Below the pieces are notes generated by a model. That model saw only the letters and a list, made by a program, of their open reading frames with translations, was not told the DNA's origin and searched no databases. From assembly GCA_965116235.1 (NCBI GenBank), contig OZ220496.1, positions 1,240,001-1,304,000 on the forward strand: a stretch of DNA of 64,000 bases, given 5' to 3'. Source of the DNA: MPNP01 sp965116235 (GTDB lineage: Bacteria; Pseudomonadota; Alphaproteobacteria; Rhodobacterales; Rhodobacteraceae). Each line of letters starts with the position of its first letter. Position 1 is the first letter of the stretch. The translations under genes were made by a program, and so were the position numbers. Positions 27,060-35,803 of this stretch are shown one piece after another.

Positions 27060-28384
27060 CCACCGCCAGTGTCGAATTATGGGGCAAGCGTATTGGGGCT
27101 GTGACATGGGTCACAGACCGCGGAATCGGCATCTTTCAATTTATCCCGGAATTTGGATCAAGCAGGATTGAGGTTTCCCCCTTGCAGATGCCGTGGCGGG
27201 AAAGCCCTTACGAATTTCCGAACCTGAGCAGGGAAACATTCAAGGGACTGCCTGGTATGCTGGCCGACAGCCTGCCGGACAAATTCGGCAATGCCCTGAT
27301 CAATGTCTGGCTGGCAAACCAAGGGCAAGCGGAAGCGAGTTTCAATCCGGTTCAGCGGCTTTGCTATACCGGCACACGCGGCATAGGCGCGCTTGAATAC
27401 AAGCCGGCAATAACAGGTTCTCCAGCAAAACCGCGAAAAGTCGAAGTGGACCGGCTTGTTGCATTGTCAAACCGGATATTGAGTGATCAAGAAAACCTGA
27501 CTGGTCATTTAACCGGTGAGGATGATGTGCAGGACATTGAAGACATACTGCGCGTCGGCACCTCCGCCGGCGGTGCCAGAGCAAAGGCGGTCCTTGCATG
27601 GAATGAAGAGACTGGCGAATTCAAGTCCGGCCAAGTCAAGACGGACAAAGGGTACACCCACTGGCTCATGAAGTTCGACGGCGTGGACGAAAACAGGGAC
27701 AAGGAGCTTGCCGATCCAAAGGGGTTTGGACGCATCGAATACGCCTATCATCTTATGGCGAACAAAGCCGGTATCATCATGATGCCGTGCCGCCTGCACG
27801 AAGAGGGCGGGCGAGCTCATTTCATGACCAAACGCTTTGACCGCACTGATGAGGGAGACAAGCTGCACTATCAGTCTTTGTGCGCCTTGCAGCATTTCGA
27901 TTTCAACGTGGCGGGGGCTTATTCCTATGAGCAGGCGCTCCAGGCCATCAGATCCCTGAACCTTCCGGCTGAGGACATTGAACAACAGGTGCGCCGCACG
28001 TTGTTCAATATCATTGCGCGCAATCAGGATGATCACGTCAAGAATATCGGATTTGTCATGGACAAAGAGGGTGAATGGCGACTCTCACCGGCCTTTGACG
28101 TGGCCTATAGCTATAATCCGATGGGTTCCTGGACGTCGCAGCATCAAATGAGCCTAGGCAGCAAACGCGATGGATTTGATTTGAACGATCTTGTCGCATT
28201 TGGCAAGCTTGCCGGTATGAAAGAACGCAGAACAAAAACTATCATCCGCGAAATCCTTGAAGTCGTTGAACACTGGACCGAGTTTGCGCAAGCAGCGAAA
28301 GTTCATGACGAGCATGCCATGCAAATCCAGTGCACACTCCGGGTCGGATTCGAGATGGGTCCGAAGGGTCTTGCTGGCCAATAA
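27056..28384 (+). CDS. hipA: HipA-type Ser/Thr kinase toxin
   Basis: A 442-aa HipA-fold kinase; the E. coli homologue phosphorylates glutamyl-tRNA synthetase and induces dormancy. Visible parts are the N-terminal HipA domain (GMLADSLPDKFGN), the Gly-rich loop GTSAGGARAKA, the substrate strand WLMKFDG, the catalytic RNQDDHVKNIGF at about residues 320-330, and the metal-binding LSPAFDVAYSYN. All catalytic motifs are intact, unlike the other toxins in the window. Expression is presumably set by HipB through the operator upstream. Confidence 0.92.
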   Translation: MTTASVELWGKRIGAVTWVTDRGIGIFQFIPEFGSSRIEVSPLQMPWRESPYEFPNLSRETFKGLPGMLADSLPDKFGNALINVWLANQGQAEASFNPVQRLCYTGTRGIGALEYKPAITGSPAKPRKVEVDRLVALSNRILSDQENLTGHLTGEDDVQDIEDILRVGTSAGGARAKAVLAWNEETGEFKSGQVKTDKGYTHWLMKFDGVDENRDKELADPKGFGRIEYAYHLMANKAGIIMMPCRLHEEGGRAHFMTKRFDRTDEGDKLHYQSLCALQHFDFNVAGAYSYEQALQAIRSLNLPAEDIEQQVRRTLFNIIARNQDDHVKNIGFVMDKEGEWRLSPAFDVAYSYNPMGSWTSQHQMSLGSKRDGFDLNDLVAFGKLAGMKERRTKTIIREILEVVEHWTEFAQAAKVHDEHAMQIQCTLRVGFEMGPKGLAGQ

Positions 28385-28524
28385 GTCACGAGCCGGGCAT
28401 AGTACAAAAAACAATTCATGGCAGGACGAATTTCAGTCGAATTGTATTTTTGCAAGAAACCTTTAGAAGGGAGTATTCGTGGCAAATCCATATTGGGGAA
28501 TGTTGAGGAGAGAGGAGATTGATC

Positions 28525-28791
28525 ATGTGTGAAGGTGAAAGGGATTTAAACCTGTGTGATATCCTCAAGTTTCTGAATGTAGTTCAGATCCGTGCCACCT
28601 ATGGAGCCGTAGCAGAGGTATTAGGTGACAGGCTGGCACGAGGGCCATGGCGTGATCTTGGTACTCCGCGTCCCTATACCTCGTGGATCGTTCGAAAAAG
28701 AGATGGTTTGCCGAGTGGGTATACGAAGGAGCAGTATCATCCTTGCCTGTTTAGGACAGACAAGGTTATCTGTGTGATTGAGAAGATCTGA
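28525..28791 (+). CDS. Small conserved protein of unknown function
   Basis: 88 aa from ATG 28525, with AGGAG about 7 bp upstream. The sequence has IRATYGAVAEVLGDRLARGP, then WIVRKRDGLPSGYTKEQ and HPCLFRTDKVI. This pattern (RATYGAVAxVLG, SWVVxxxxGxPTGY, HPxLFRTxxVI) recurs in uncharacterised bacterial proteins, and I know no function. A single gene between hipA and the downstream hairpin. Confidence 0.6.
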   Translation: MCEGERDLNLCDILKFLNVVQIRATYGAVAEVLGDRLARGPWRDLGTPRPYTSWIVRKRDGLPSGYTKEQYHPCLFRTDKVICVIEKI

Positions 28792-28794
28792 GAT

Positions 28795-28817
28795 CGCGAT
28801 GCTGCGAGCATCTCGCG
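28795..28817 (+). terminator. Hairpin after the small conserved gene
   Basis: GATGCT (28798-28803) and AGCATC (28807-28812) form a stem with a 3-nt loop. It is extended by CGC (28795-28797) with GCG (28815-28817) around a small bulge. It begins 4 bp after the stop codon. No U-run follows, so termination strength is uncertain. Confidence 0.35.
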
Positions 28818-28944
28818 GCTGAGAATAGGCACTTGGCGGATTCCTGATCCCACTGACTTGGCCAGAGCATTAAGCCGGGTGAGCGGGTGAATTTATATGG
28901 CGAGATATCACCCCTGAAGACTTGCTTTTGACGACATTTCAGTA

Positions 28945-29715
28945 TTATTGAGGCCACAAACTTCGCTTCTCGAACACGTCCTTCAACACCACGGCCTCAT
29001 CGGTCATGATGGCATCGATGTTCAGGTCCAGCAACTTTTCCATGGCTGCAACATCATTGATTGTCCAGGCTTGCACCGGGAGATTGCTGGAATGAGCCGT
29101 GTCGATGAATGATCTGTCAAGAAGCCGTACACCTTTGTGTCTCGATGGAACCTGAACACAGAGGGCTTGATATCCGCTCAATGGCAGCCCCCAGCTGCTC
29201 AGGCGCAATTTTCTGACTTCCTTGGGTCCCATGGATGTGCAAAGCTTCGGGCCGGCCTCATGGCGCAGCCCTTCAAGCCGCCGATCAGAAAATGAACCCA
29301 CGCAGACCCTGTTCCAGGCATCGAACTGATCCAGAACGGTGTAAAGCGGTCGGACCGCGCTGTCCTCCTTGGGGTCGATGATCAGCCGGACCGATGGCCA
29401 AGATACAAGAATTTCTTCCAGAAGAGGTATCGGTTCGGTGCCTTCAACCCTCAATTTCCTGAGTTGATCCCATGTCATGTCCTCAATGGTTCCGGGGGAG
29501 CCGGTCACCCTTTCCAGTTTGGTGTCGTGAAAGGCAACCAGCCTGTCATCACTGGTTGCATGAACATCCGTTTCGAGACAGGTATAGCCCAAGTCCACAG
29601 CCGCGGCAAAGGCCGCCATGGTGTTTTCTGGAAATCGGGCCGAATAGCCGCGATGAGCGATGGGAAGGGGGAGAGGATAGTTCGGATGGTTCAAAAATGG
29701 GTGCAGGTTGTTCAT
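28945..29715 (-). CDS. ugpQ: Glycerophosphodiester phosphodiesterase, cytosolic type
   Basis: A 256-aa TIM-barrel enzyme that hydrolyses glycerophosphodiesters to glycerol 3-phosphate and an alcohol. Key motifs are AHRGYSARFPENTMAAF (catalytic His, metal Glu), ETDVHATSDDRLVAFHD (metal and catalytic residues) and WTINDVAAMEKLLDLNIDAIMTDEA at the C-terminus. No signal peptide. It is divergent from accD across 56 bp, and with glpK it could feed glycerol 3-phosphate metabolism. Confidence 0.92.
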   Translation of the reverse strand: MNNLHPFLNHPNYPLPLPIAHRGYSARFPENTMAAFAAAVDLGYTCLETDVHATSDDRLVAFHDTKLERVTGSPGTIEDMTWDQLRKLRVEGTEPIPLLEEILVSWPSVRLIIDPKEDSAVRPLYTVLDQFDAWNRVCVGSFSDRRLEGLRHEAGPKLCTSMGPKEVRKLRLSSWGLPLSGYQALCVQVPSRHKGVRLLDRSFIDTAHSSNLPVQAWTINDVAAMEKLLDLNIDAIMTDEAVVLKDVFEKRSLWPQ

Positions 29716-29771
29716 TTTTTGTCTAAACAGGGTATATTACATCTTCTGGTGTCTTCGGATTGTAGGACTGT

Positions 29772-30683
29772 ATGAACTGGATTTCCAACTATGTAAGGCC
29801 CAAGCTCAAGGCAATGCTGGACCGCAAGGACGTTCCAGAAAATCTCTGGACAACTTGCCCCGATTGTGGAGTCATGATCAATCACCGCACCATGGTGCGG
29901 TCGCTCAATGTGTGTCCCGATTGTGACCAGCACATGTTCATAAGCCCGTCCCAAAGGTTTGTCTCGCTTTTTGACGATGGGGCGTATGAAACCATCGCTG
30001 TTGTTCCTCCCAAGGAAGATCCGCTGGGGTTCAAGGATACCAAGCGTTATACCGATCGTCTGCGAGCCGCTCAGAAGCAGACCGAAGAAACGGATGCCAT
30101 TACCTTGGCCGGAGGCAGGATTGGAGGACTGGATGTTGTCGTCGCCGCACAAAACTTCGAATTTATGGCTGGTTCCATGGGAGTCTATGTCGGTGATGGA
30201 ATTTTGCGAGCCTGTGAGCAGTGTCTGGAAACTGGATCCCCACTGATTCTCTTTGCGTCCGCAGGCGGTGCCCGAATGCAGGAAGGAATACTGAGTCTGA
30301 TGCAGATGCCGCGTACGATTGTCGGCATCAAGCAACTCAGGGAGAAACGGCTGCCCTACATTGTCGTCCTCACCAATCCGACTACTGGAGGAGTAACAGC
30401 TTCCTATGCCATGCTGGGCGATATACACTTGGCCGAACCCAAGGCACTGATTGGTTTTGCTGGCCCTAGGGTTATCGAGCAGACAATCAAGGAAAAGCTT
30501 CCCGAAGGCTTTCAACGATCCGAGTACTTGCTTGAACACGGCATGATTGACATGGTTGTGCATCGCAAGAACATGCGCGATACGCTGATGGTGATTTTGC
30601 ATATGCTGATGAAGAAGCCACCGGCAATCCGGGGCGAGCTGACCTATGAGAGAAAGCCGGCCAAGAAGGTTAATGCGGCCTGA
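29772..30683 (+). CDS. accD: Acetyl-CoA carboxylase carboxyltransferase subunit beta
   Basis: A 303-aa crotonase-fold subunit that, with AccA, moves the carboxyl group from biotin to acetyl-CoA, the first step of fatty acid synthesis. The N-terminal zinc ribbon has C29, C32, C48 and C51 (two CPDC motifs). SAGGARMQEGILSLMQM and TNPTTGGVTASYAMLGD are the carboxyltransferase core. The frame is intact, and folC follows 37 bp downstream, as in many alphaproteobacteria. The usual upstream trpFBA genes are absent. Confidence 0.96.
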   Translation: MNWISNYVRPKLKAMLDRKDVPENLWTTCPDCGVMINHRTMVRSLNVCPDCDQHMFISPSQRFVSLFDDGAYETIAVVPPKEDPLGFKDTKRYTDRLRAAQKQTEETDAITLAGGRIGGLDVVVAAQNFEFMAGSMGVYVGDGILRACEQCLETGSPLILFASAGGARMQEGILSLMQMPRTIVGIKQLREKRLPYIVVLTNPTTGGVTASYAMLGDIHLAEPKALIGFAGPRVIEQTIKEKLPEGFQRSEYLLEHGMIDMVVHRKNMRDTLMVILHMLMKKPPAIRGELTYERKPAKKVNAA

Positions 30684-30720
30684 TCGCTCCACTTCTGGCT
30701 GAGTTCGTTCATTTTGGGAT

Positions 30721-32007
30721 ATGGGTATTGTCTTGAACGTTGAATCATCATCTGCAATTCTGAACCGGCTGAAGTCCCTGTACCCCAAAAGCATCGACCT
30801 GACGCTGAATCGACCGAGGCGTCTGCTGGCAGAACTTGATCACCCTGAACAGAACTTGCCGCCCGTTGTCCATTTTGCTGGAACCAACGGTAAGGGTTCG
30901 ACTCTGGCTATGGTCCGGGCAGGGTTGGAAGCGACTGGACTGAGTGTCCATTCGTACATCTCGCCGCACCTGACTCATTTCAATGAGCGGATTACTCTGG
31001 CTGGGAATGTCATCAAGGAAGATGCACTGGTGGATGTTTTGCTGGAGTGTGAAGCGACAAACCTTGATCATCCAATCACCTTGTTCGAGATTACGACATC
31101 GGCAGCATTCCTGGCTTTTGCCCGCACCAATGCCGATTATCTGCTTCTGGAGGTCGGCCTAGGGGGCCGGCTAGATGCAACAAACGTGGTTGATCAACCC
31201 AAACTGACTGTCATTACCCCCGTGTCCCATGACCATGAACAATATCTGGGCCACTCCATTCAGGAAATTGCCTTCGAAAAGGCGGGAATAATCAAGCCGG
31301 GTGTACCCTGCGTTGTTGCAAGGCAAGAACCGGAGGCCTTGGAGGTGATTTCAAGAGTGGCCGCAGACAAGGGTTCTCCGCTGCTGATTCAAGGTGCCGA
31401 CTGGGACGTGCAACTGATCGACAATCATCTGGTTTACTCTGATCGCGGGGGGTGGTTTGAGTTGCCTCGACCCAATCTGGTTGGAAATCATCAAACGACC
31501 AATGCCGGCGCGTCCATAACCGTTCTGCGTGAACTGGACATTCCTACACATGCCATTCAGGACGCGATGGGCAAGGTGCACTGGCCTGGCCGGATGCAAC
31601 GGTTAAGCAAGGGTCCTCTGATTGATCAGGCTCGGGGAGCCGAAGTCTGGTTGGATGGAGGGCATAATCCGGCGGCGGGTCAGGCCTTGGCAACGACCCT
31701 GAAGGCCATGCCTGAGAAAGTCAACAATCTGGTTTGCGGAATGCTGGTGACGAAAGATTCAAGGAGCTACCTGAAGAATCTCAGAATGGCCGCACAGAAC
31801 CTCTATGGCATTAAAATACCGGGCGAGGATGCGTCGCTCTCGGCTGGTACAGTCGCTTCCATAGCCAAGGAAGTCGGCTTTCAATCCTTTCCAGCGGAGA
31901 ATGTCCTGGAAGCGGTAGACACGATCGCCAGTCGGAACCCGAGGGCCCGCATACTGGTGTGCGGTTCCCTGTATCTTGCGGGTGCCATACTCAGGGAAAA
32001 CGGCTGA
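30721..32007 (+). CDS. folC: Folylpolyglutamate synthase / dihydrofolate synthase
   Basis: A 428-aa Mur-ligase-family enzyme that adds glutamate to dihydropteroate and folates. The P-loop AGTNGKGSTLAMV is near residue 57. SPHLTHFNERI, LLEVGLGGRLDATNVV and VSHDHEQYLG are FolC-specific blocks, and WLDGGHNPAAG lies in the C-terminal domain. It starts at ATG 30721 after accD and faces trxA tail to tail, with 6 bp between stop codons. Confidence 0.95.
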   Translation: MGIVLNVESSSAILNRLKSLYPKSIDLTLNRPRRLLAELDHPEQNLPPVVHFAGTNGKGSTLAMVRAGLEATGLSVHSYISPHLTHFNERITLAGNVIKEDALVDVLLECEATNLDHPITLFEITTSAAFLAFARTNADYLLLEVGLGGRLDATNVVDQPKLTVITPVSHDHEQYLGHSIQEIAFEKAGIIKPGVPCVVARQEPEALEVISRVAADKGSPLLIQGADWDVQLIDNHLVYSDRGGWFELPRPNLVGNHQTTNAGASITVLRELDIPTHAIQDAMGKVHWPGRMQRLSKGPLIDQARGAEVWLDGGHNPAAGQALATTLKAMPEKVNNLVCGMLVTKDSRSYLKNLRMAAQNLYGIKIPGEDASLSAGTVASIAKEVGFQSFPAENVLEAVDTIASRNPRARILVCGSLYLAGAILRENG

Positions 32008-32019
32008 ACCGGATCAGCC
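32002..32019. terminator. Bidirectional hairpin embracing the folC and trxA stop codons
   Basis: GGCTGA (32002-32007) and TCAGCC (32014-32019) pair with a 6-nt loop. The folC TGA lies in the left arm and the trxA TGA (read on the other strand) in the right arm. A compact convergent terminator is likely, although the stem is short and T runs are poor. Confidence 0.4.
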
Positions 32020-32340
32020 CTTCAGAGAAGTATCAATCCATCCCTTGATATGGGCCTTGGGGTAGGCACCGCTCAGATTGCCCTTGACTTCTCCTCCGTC
32101 ATAAACGAACAACGCCGGAATGCCCCTGACACCAAGTTGGGAAGCAACGGCCTGATTGGCATCCACATCAACCTTGGCAATCGTGATGGAACCGTCATAG
32201 TCCTTGTCCAACTCTTCCAGAACCGGGGCAATCTGCCGGCATGGCCCGCACCACGTTGCCCAAAAATCGACAACAACCGGCGTCGGCGACTGGATGACAT
32301 CCTGCTCAAAAGTTTGATCGGTGACCGTGATGATGCTCAT
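32014..32340 (-). CDS. trxA: Thioredoxin 1
   Basis: 108 aa from ATG 32340, chosen because AGGAGGAAG lies just upstream; the frame extends 19 codons further but that part is not thioredoxin-like. FWATWCGPC (active site W30-C31-G32-P33-C34), KVDVDAN and the cis-Pro segment GVRGIPALFVYDGG are all present. Disulfide reductase in the cytosol. It lies 31 bp downstream of addA, a common alphaproteobacterial arrangement. Confidence 0.95.
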   Translation of the reverse strand: MSIITVTDQTFEQDVIQSPTPVVVDFWATWCGPCRQIAPVLEELDKDYDGSITIAKVDVDANQAVASQLGVRGIPALFVYDGGEVKGNLSGAYPKAHIKGWIDTSLKG

Positions 32341-32371
32341 TGCTTCCTCCTCGTTGCTATTCGACCGAAAT

Positions 32372-35300
32372 CTAATGGATCGAGGAGGTGTCTTCAATGC
32401 TTGAAAGTCGCAAAAATGCCGCGGCGGTCAAATCACGTGGCAACATCATCAATTCACCGGTTCGTGTCCACAAGAGGGCCGTATCAATTCGTGTATCGGG
32501 ATAAATGATCTCCAGAGCCTTCCGATAGGCTTCCATCTGTCTGAGCAAACCTTCCGGGACCTCGTCAGCTGACTTGGGCACGACCTTGTTGGTCTTGTAG
32601 TCCACGACCAGCACCGAATTGTCCTGAAACACCAGGCGATCAATGTAACCAAATATCGATCTGGGGTCCAATTCTTCAATATCCGCGGTGATGGCCACTT
32701 CGGTCATCGCTTGATCCGAGAAGAGAAAGTCAAGTTCAGGCCTGGCAAGGATGGCAAGGGCTTCTTGGGTCCATTCCGCAAAAAGGTTCGTGCGGTCGGG
32801 AAATTTCAGCCTGAGCAGCTTCTGACTGATCTCATGCCGTCGTTCGGACAGAAAATCCGGCAGATGTTCAAGCAGCAGATGAATTGCCAAACCCTTGTCC
32901 AAAGCCAATCCACTGTCCGGGTCCGTTTCATCGTCCGAGCCAATGACCTTTGCTCCGCCGAGATCGGAGGGTGACGAAGTGGTTCTGGATCGCTTCTCGG
33001 CCTGCGGCGCTTCCGTCATCCAGGCTGGAATGTCGGGGCGGGCATGGCTGTCGTTACTTTCGGTCGAAGTTCCCTCACGCGGCCAACTGTGGGTGGAGAG
33101 TTCAAGGCCTTCGGATTCCTGGGCTTCATCCTGAGGCATGCTTTCGTCCGTGACAAGGGGCTGGGCACCAAGTTCCGTCATGGCTGCGGATACAATCTGG
33201 TGCCAGGATGGATTCTTGCCGGACTTGTCGGTTCCGTTGTCCACGCCACAAACGACAAGCCAGCATTCCGCCCGTGTCAGGGCAACGTACAGTAGCCTGT
33301 TGCGTTCAAGAAGTTCCTTCTTCTTGTAGGTTTCAAGGACTTTTTGAAGCTTGGCTGATGGGTATGTCTGTCGCGAACGCCATATTGGAAAATTGTCCTC
33401 TCCAACGAGGATTTGGCTGTTTGGATTGAGATCCCTCCTGCCGGTGTCAGGCAAGATGACAATGGGAGATTCCAGCCCCTTGGCGCCATGGATTGTCATG
33501 ACCCTGATTTCGTTGCTGTCCTGGTTCAGCTGCCGCTTGAATTCAACTCGTTCAGGATTGAGCCATTCCAGGAAGCGGGTCAACGATATGATTTCCGAGT
33601 GTTCAAAGTCCAGGGCCAGATTCAAGAGAACGTCAATCGCTTCATCGCAACGGTGGCCAAGCCGGGCCTTCAGCAATTTGCGGCCGTTGTGGACCGTCAG
33701 GGTCTCTTCAAGCAAGGCATAGGGCGTTTCATGGTCGACCTTTTCCTTCAGGTCGGCAAGTATTGCAACGGCCTTCTGGCATTTTTCCTGTTCGTCAACC
33801 CGGTTCTGAAGCCGTTCCCAAAGCGATTTTGGGCGATCATGGAGCAGGGAGAAGATATCCTGCTCGTTGAAACCGAACAGGGGCGACTTGAGCACTGTTG
33901 CCAGCGAGAGGTTGTCGTTCGGCGTTGACAGAAACGAGAGCAGGGCCAGGAGGTCCTTGACAGCCAGATCATCATACAGTTTCAGTCGGTCCGTTCCGGC
34001 AATGGGCAGGTTGGCCGCCTTGAGTTCCGTCAGGATGGCATCGTACACAGCCGTGCGTCTTGGTACCAGAACAAGAATGTCTCGGGGTTCCACGGGACGT
34101 GCCGATGACCCATCCCCTGTCGGGATGAGCTCCTCTTCCAGCATGTGCCTGATCTGACTGGACACTTGCCGGGCCAGCATGACAACGGGATTCGTGGTTT
34201 GACGCACGTAACCCTTTGATTCCCAAGGTTTGGTGATGGCTTCTTCTTGCCTGGGAATCGTTGGCCACAACTCGATTCGCCCTGGAAGTCCGGACTTGAA
34301 CGCCCTGTGGGGGAATTTGCTGCCCATCATGCCGGTTGAAACGGTTTCCAGCACCTTGTCAACGAGGTTCAAGATAACTTGCGATGACCGAAACGAATAC
34401 TCAAGCTGTTGCTCGTTGAAATGGGGAAACTGTGTCCGAAAGTGGTTGCGCATGATCTGAAACCGCTCCGGTTCGGCCTTTTGGAATCCATATATGGACT
34501 GCTTTTCGTCGCCTACGGCAAAGACCGTACGGCTAAGATGATCCTTTTGGCCGAGCCCGGCGGCAAACTCTTCCGCGAGCCTGGCGACGATCTCCCACTG
34601 CTTGGGACTGACATCTTGGGCCTCATCAACAAGAATGTGGTCGATGCCTTCATCGAGACGGAACAGGATCCATTGCGAGGTTGTGGCATTGGATAAAATC
34701 TCCACGGTCTTTTGCAGCATATCCTCGTAGTCAAGCCAGGCATGTCGGGTCTTGACTTCCTGATAATTGTTCAGAAAGGCCCGGGCAAATCGCAGAAGGA
34801 TGTATGTCTTTTTGGCTCCGAGATAGTTGCGCTGGTGGGTGCTGTAGGTTTCGACCCTTTCGGCATAATCATCAAGTTCCTCAAGCAGTTCTTCGGGAGT
34901 TGTCTGTCTTGTCTCCTTGGTCAGAACGCTTTTGGCCTTGAACGGTTCCTTGGCATTGGCACCCGTTAAAAAGACGGACTCGATTATTGCAGCCATCTGA
35001 GGGGATGCTCCCCACAGATTGAAATCGTCGAGTTTTTTCTGAGCCTGTTTTTCCCGAATGCTGCCGTTCTTCAAAATCTCGGACAAGGCCTTGAGCATTT
35101 CGATATCAGTCGGCTCGAACAGGGCTTGGTAGGCGCCATCATTCCACTCGCCAGGCAGGGAAAACTGCTCCCAGACGGTGCTTTTGTCAACGGCGGGGGG
35201 AATGAGGTCACGGTTGAAGGCCACTTCATTGCACAATTGCAGGATGCTGTCGAAACTGGCGTAGAGACCGACATCTCCAATCAGGTTTTCCGGCTCCGTG

Positions 35301-35803
35301 GCCAGCTCGTTGAGAATGTCGACAAAAGTCCGTTGGATCAGTCGATCATCAATGATCTTGAACTGGGGCGAAACACCGGCCTCCAAGGGGAAGCCACGCA
35401 AGAGCTTGGCCGCAAAGGAGTGAATCGTCTGTATCTGCATTCCACCTGGCGTTTCAAGGGCCCGGGCAAACAGCGTGCGAGCCCGACTCAGCCGCTCGGG
35501 CGTCAAATCCTCTTCCTCTTCCCCCAATTCCATCAACTTTATGGTGAGTTCGTCGTTGGGCAGCATCGACCAAGCGCTCAGAATCTCAACCAGACGGATC
35601 ACCATGTTGGTTGCCGCCGCATTGGTAAATGTCAGACAGAGAATTTTCTGGGGTGGAGTTCCCTTGAGCAGCAGTCGGGCCACCCTGTTTGTCAGAACGC
35701 GGGTCTTGCCGGATCCGGCATTGGCCGAAACCCATGACGCCCGTTGCGGATTGGCCGCGTCGATCTGGGGGCGGGTGGCCTCATCAAAGCACTTTTCACT
35801 CAT
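32372..35803 (-). CDS. addA: Double-strand break repair helicase-nuclease AddA
   Basis: 1143 aa from ATG 35803, overlapping the addB stop by 8 bp (ATGAGTGA). UvrD-type helicase motifs are Walker A ANAGSGKT (27-34), the Walker B line ILVDEAQDVSPKQWEI, GDEKQSIYGFQKA and VMTIHGAKGLESPIVIL. The C-terminal RecB-type nuclease has LVVDYKTNK with the catalytic D and K. AddAB resects broken ends and loads RecA in place of RecBCD. The frame is intact over 3.4 kb, a useful control for sequence accuracy. Confidence 0.95.
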   Translation of the reverse strand: MSEKCFDEATRPQIDAANPQRASWVSANAGSGKTRVLTNRVARLLLKGTPPQKILCLTFTNAAATNMVIRLVEILSAWSMLPNDELTIKLMELGEEEEDLTPERLSRARTLFARALETPGGMQIQTIHSFAAKLLRGFPLEAGVSPQFKIIDDRLIQRTFVDILNELATEPENLIGDVGLYASFDSILQLCNEVAFNRDLIPPAVDKSTVWEQFSLPGEWNDGAYQALFEPTDIEMLKALSEILKNGSIREKQAQKKLDDFNLWGASPQMAAIIESVFLTGANAKEPFKAKSVLTKETRQTTPEELLEELDDYAERVETYSTHQRNYLGAKKTYILLRFARAFLNNYQEVKTRHAWLDYEDMLQKTVEILSNATTSQWILFRLDEGIDHILVDEAQDVSPKQWEIVARLAEEFAAGLGQKDHLSRTVFAVGDEKQSIYGFQKAEPERFQIMRNHFRTQFPHFNEQQLEYSFRSSQVILNLVDKVLETVSTGMMGSKFPHRAFKSGLPGRIELWPTIPRQEEAITKPWESKGYVRQTTNPVVMLARQVSSQIRHMLEEELIPTGDGSSARPVEPRDILVLVPRRTAVYDAILTELKAANLPIAGTDRLKLYDDLAVKDLLALLSFLSTPNDNLSLATVLKSPLFGFNEQDIFSLLHDRPKSLWERLQNRVDEQEKCQKAVAILADLKEKVDHETPYALLEETLTVHNGRKLLKARLGHRCDEAIDVLLNLALDFEHSEIISLTRFLEWLNPERVEFKRQLNQDSNEIRVMTIHGAKGLESPIVILPDTGRRDLNPNSQILVGEDNFPIWRSRQTYPSAKLQKVLETYKKKELLERNRLLYVALTRAECWLVVCGVDNGTDKSGKNPSWHQIVSAAMTELGAQPLVTDESMPQDEAQESEGLELSTHSWPREGTSTESNDSHARPDIPAWMTEAPQAEKRSRTTSSPSDLGGAKVIGSDDETDPDSGLALDKGLAIHLLLEHLPDFLSERRHEISQKLLRLKFPDRTNLFAEWTQEALAILARPELDFLFSDQAMTEVAITADIEELDPRSIFGYIDRLVFQDNSVLVVDYKTNKVVPKSADEVPEGLLRQMEAYRKALEIIYPDTRIDTALLWTRTGELMMLPRDLTAAAFLRLSSIEDTSSIH

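Noticed and set aside
35126..35737. A 203-codon plus-strand frame opposite addA
   Set aside because: Antisense to conserved helicase sequence; no family match or start signal.
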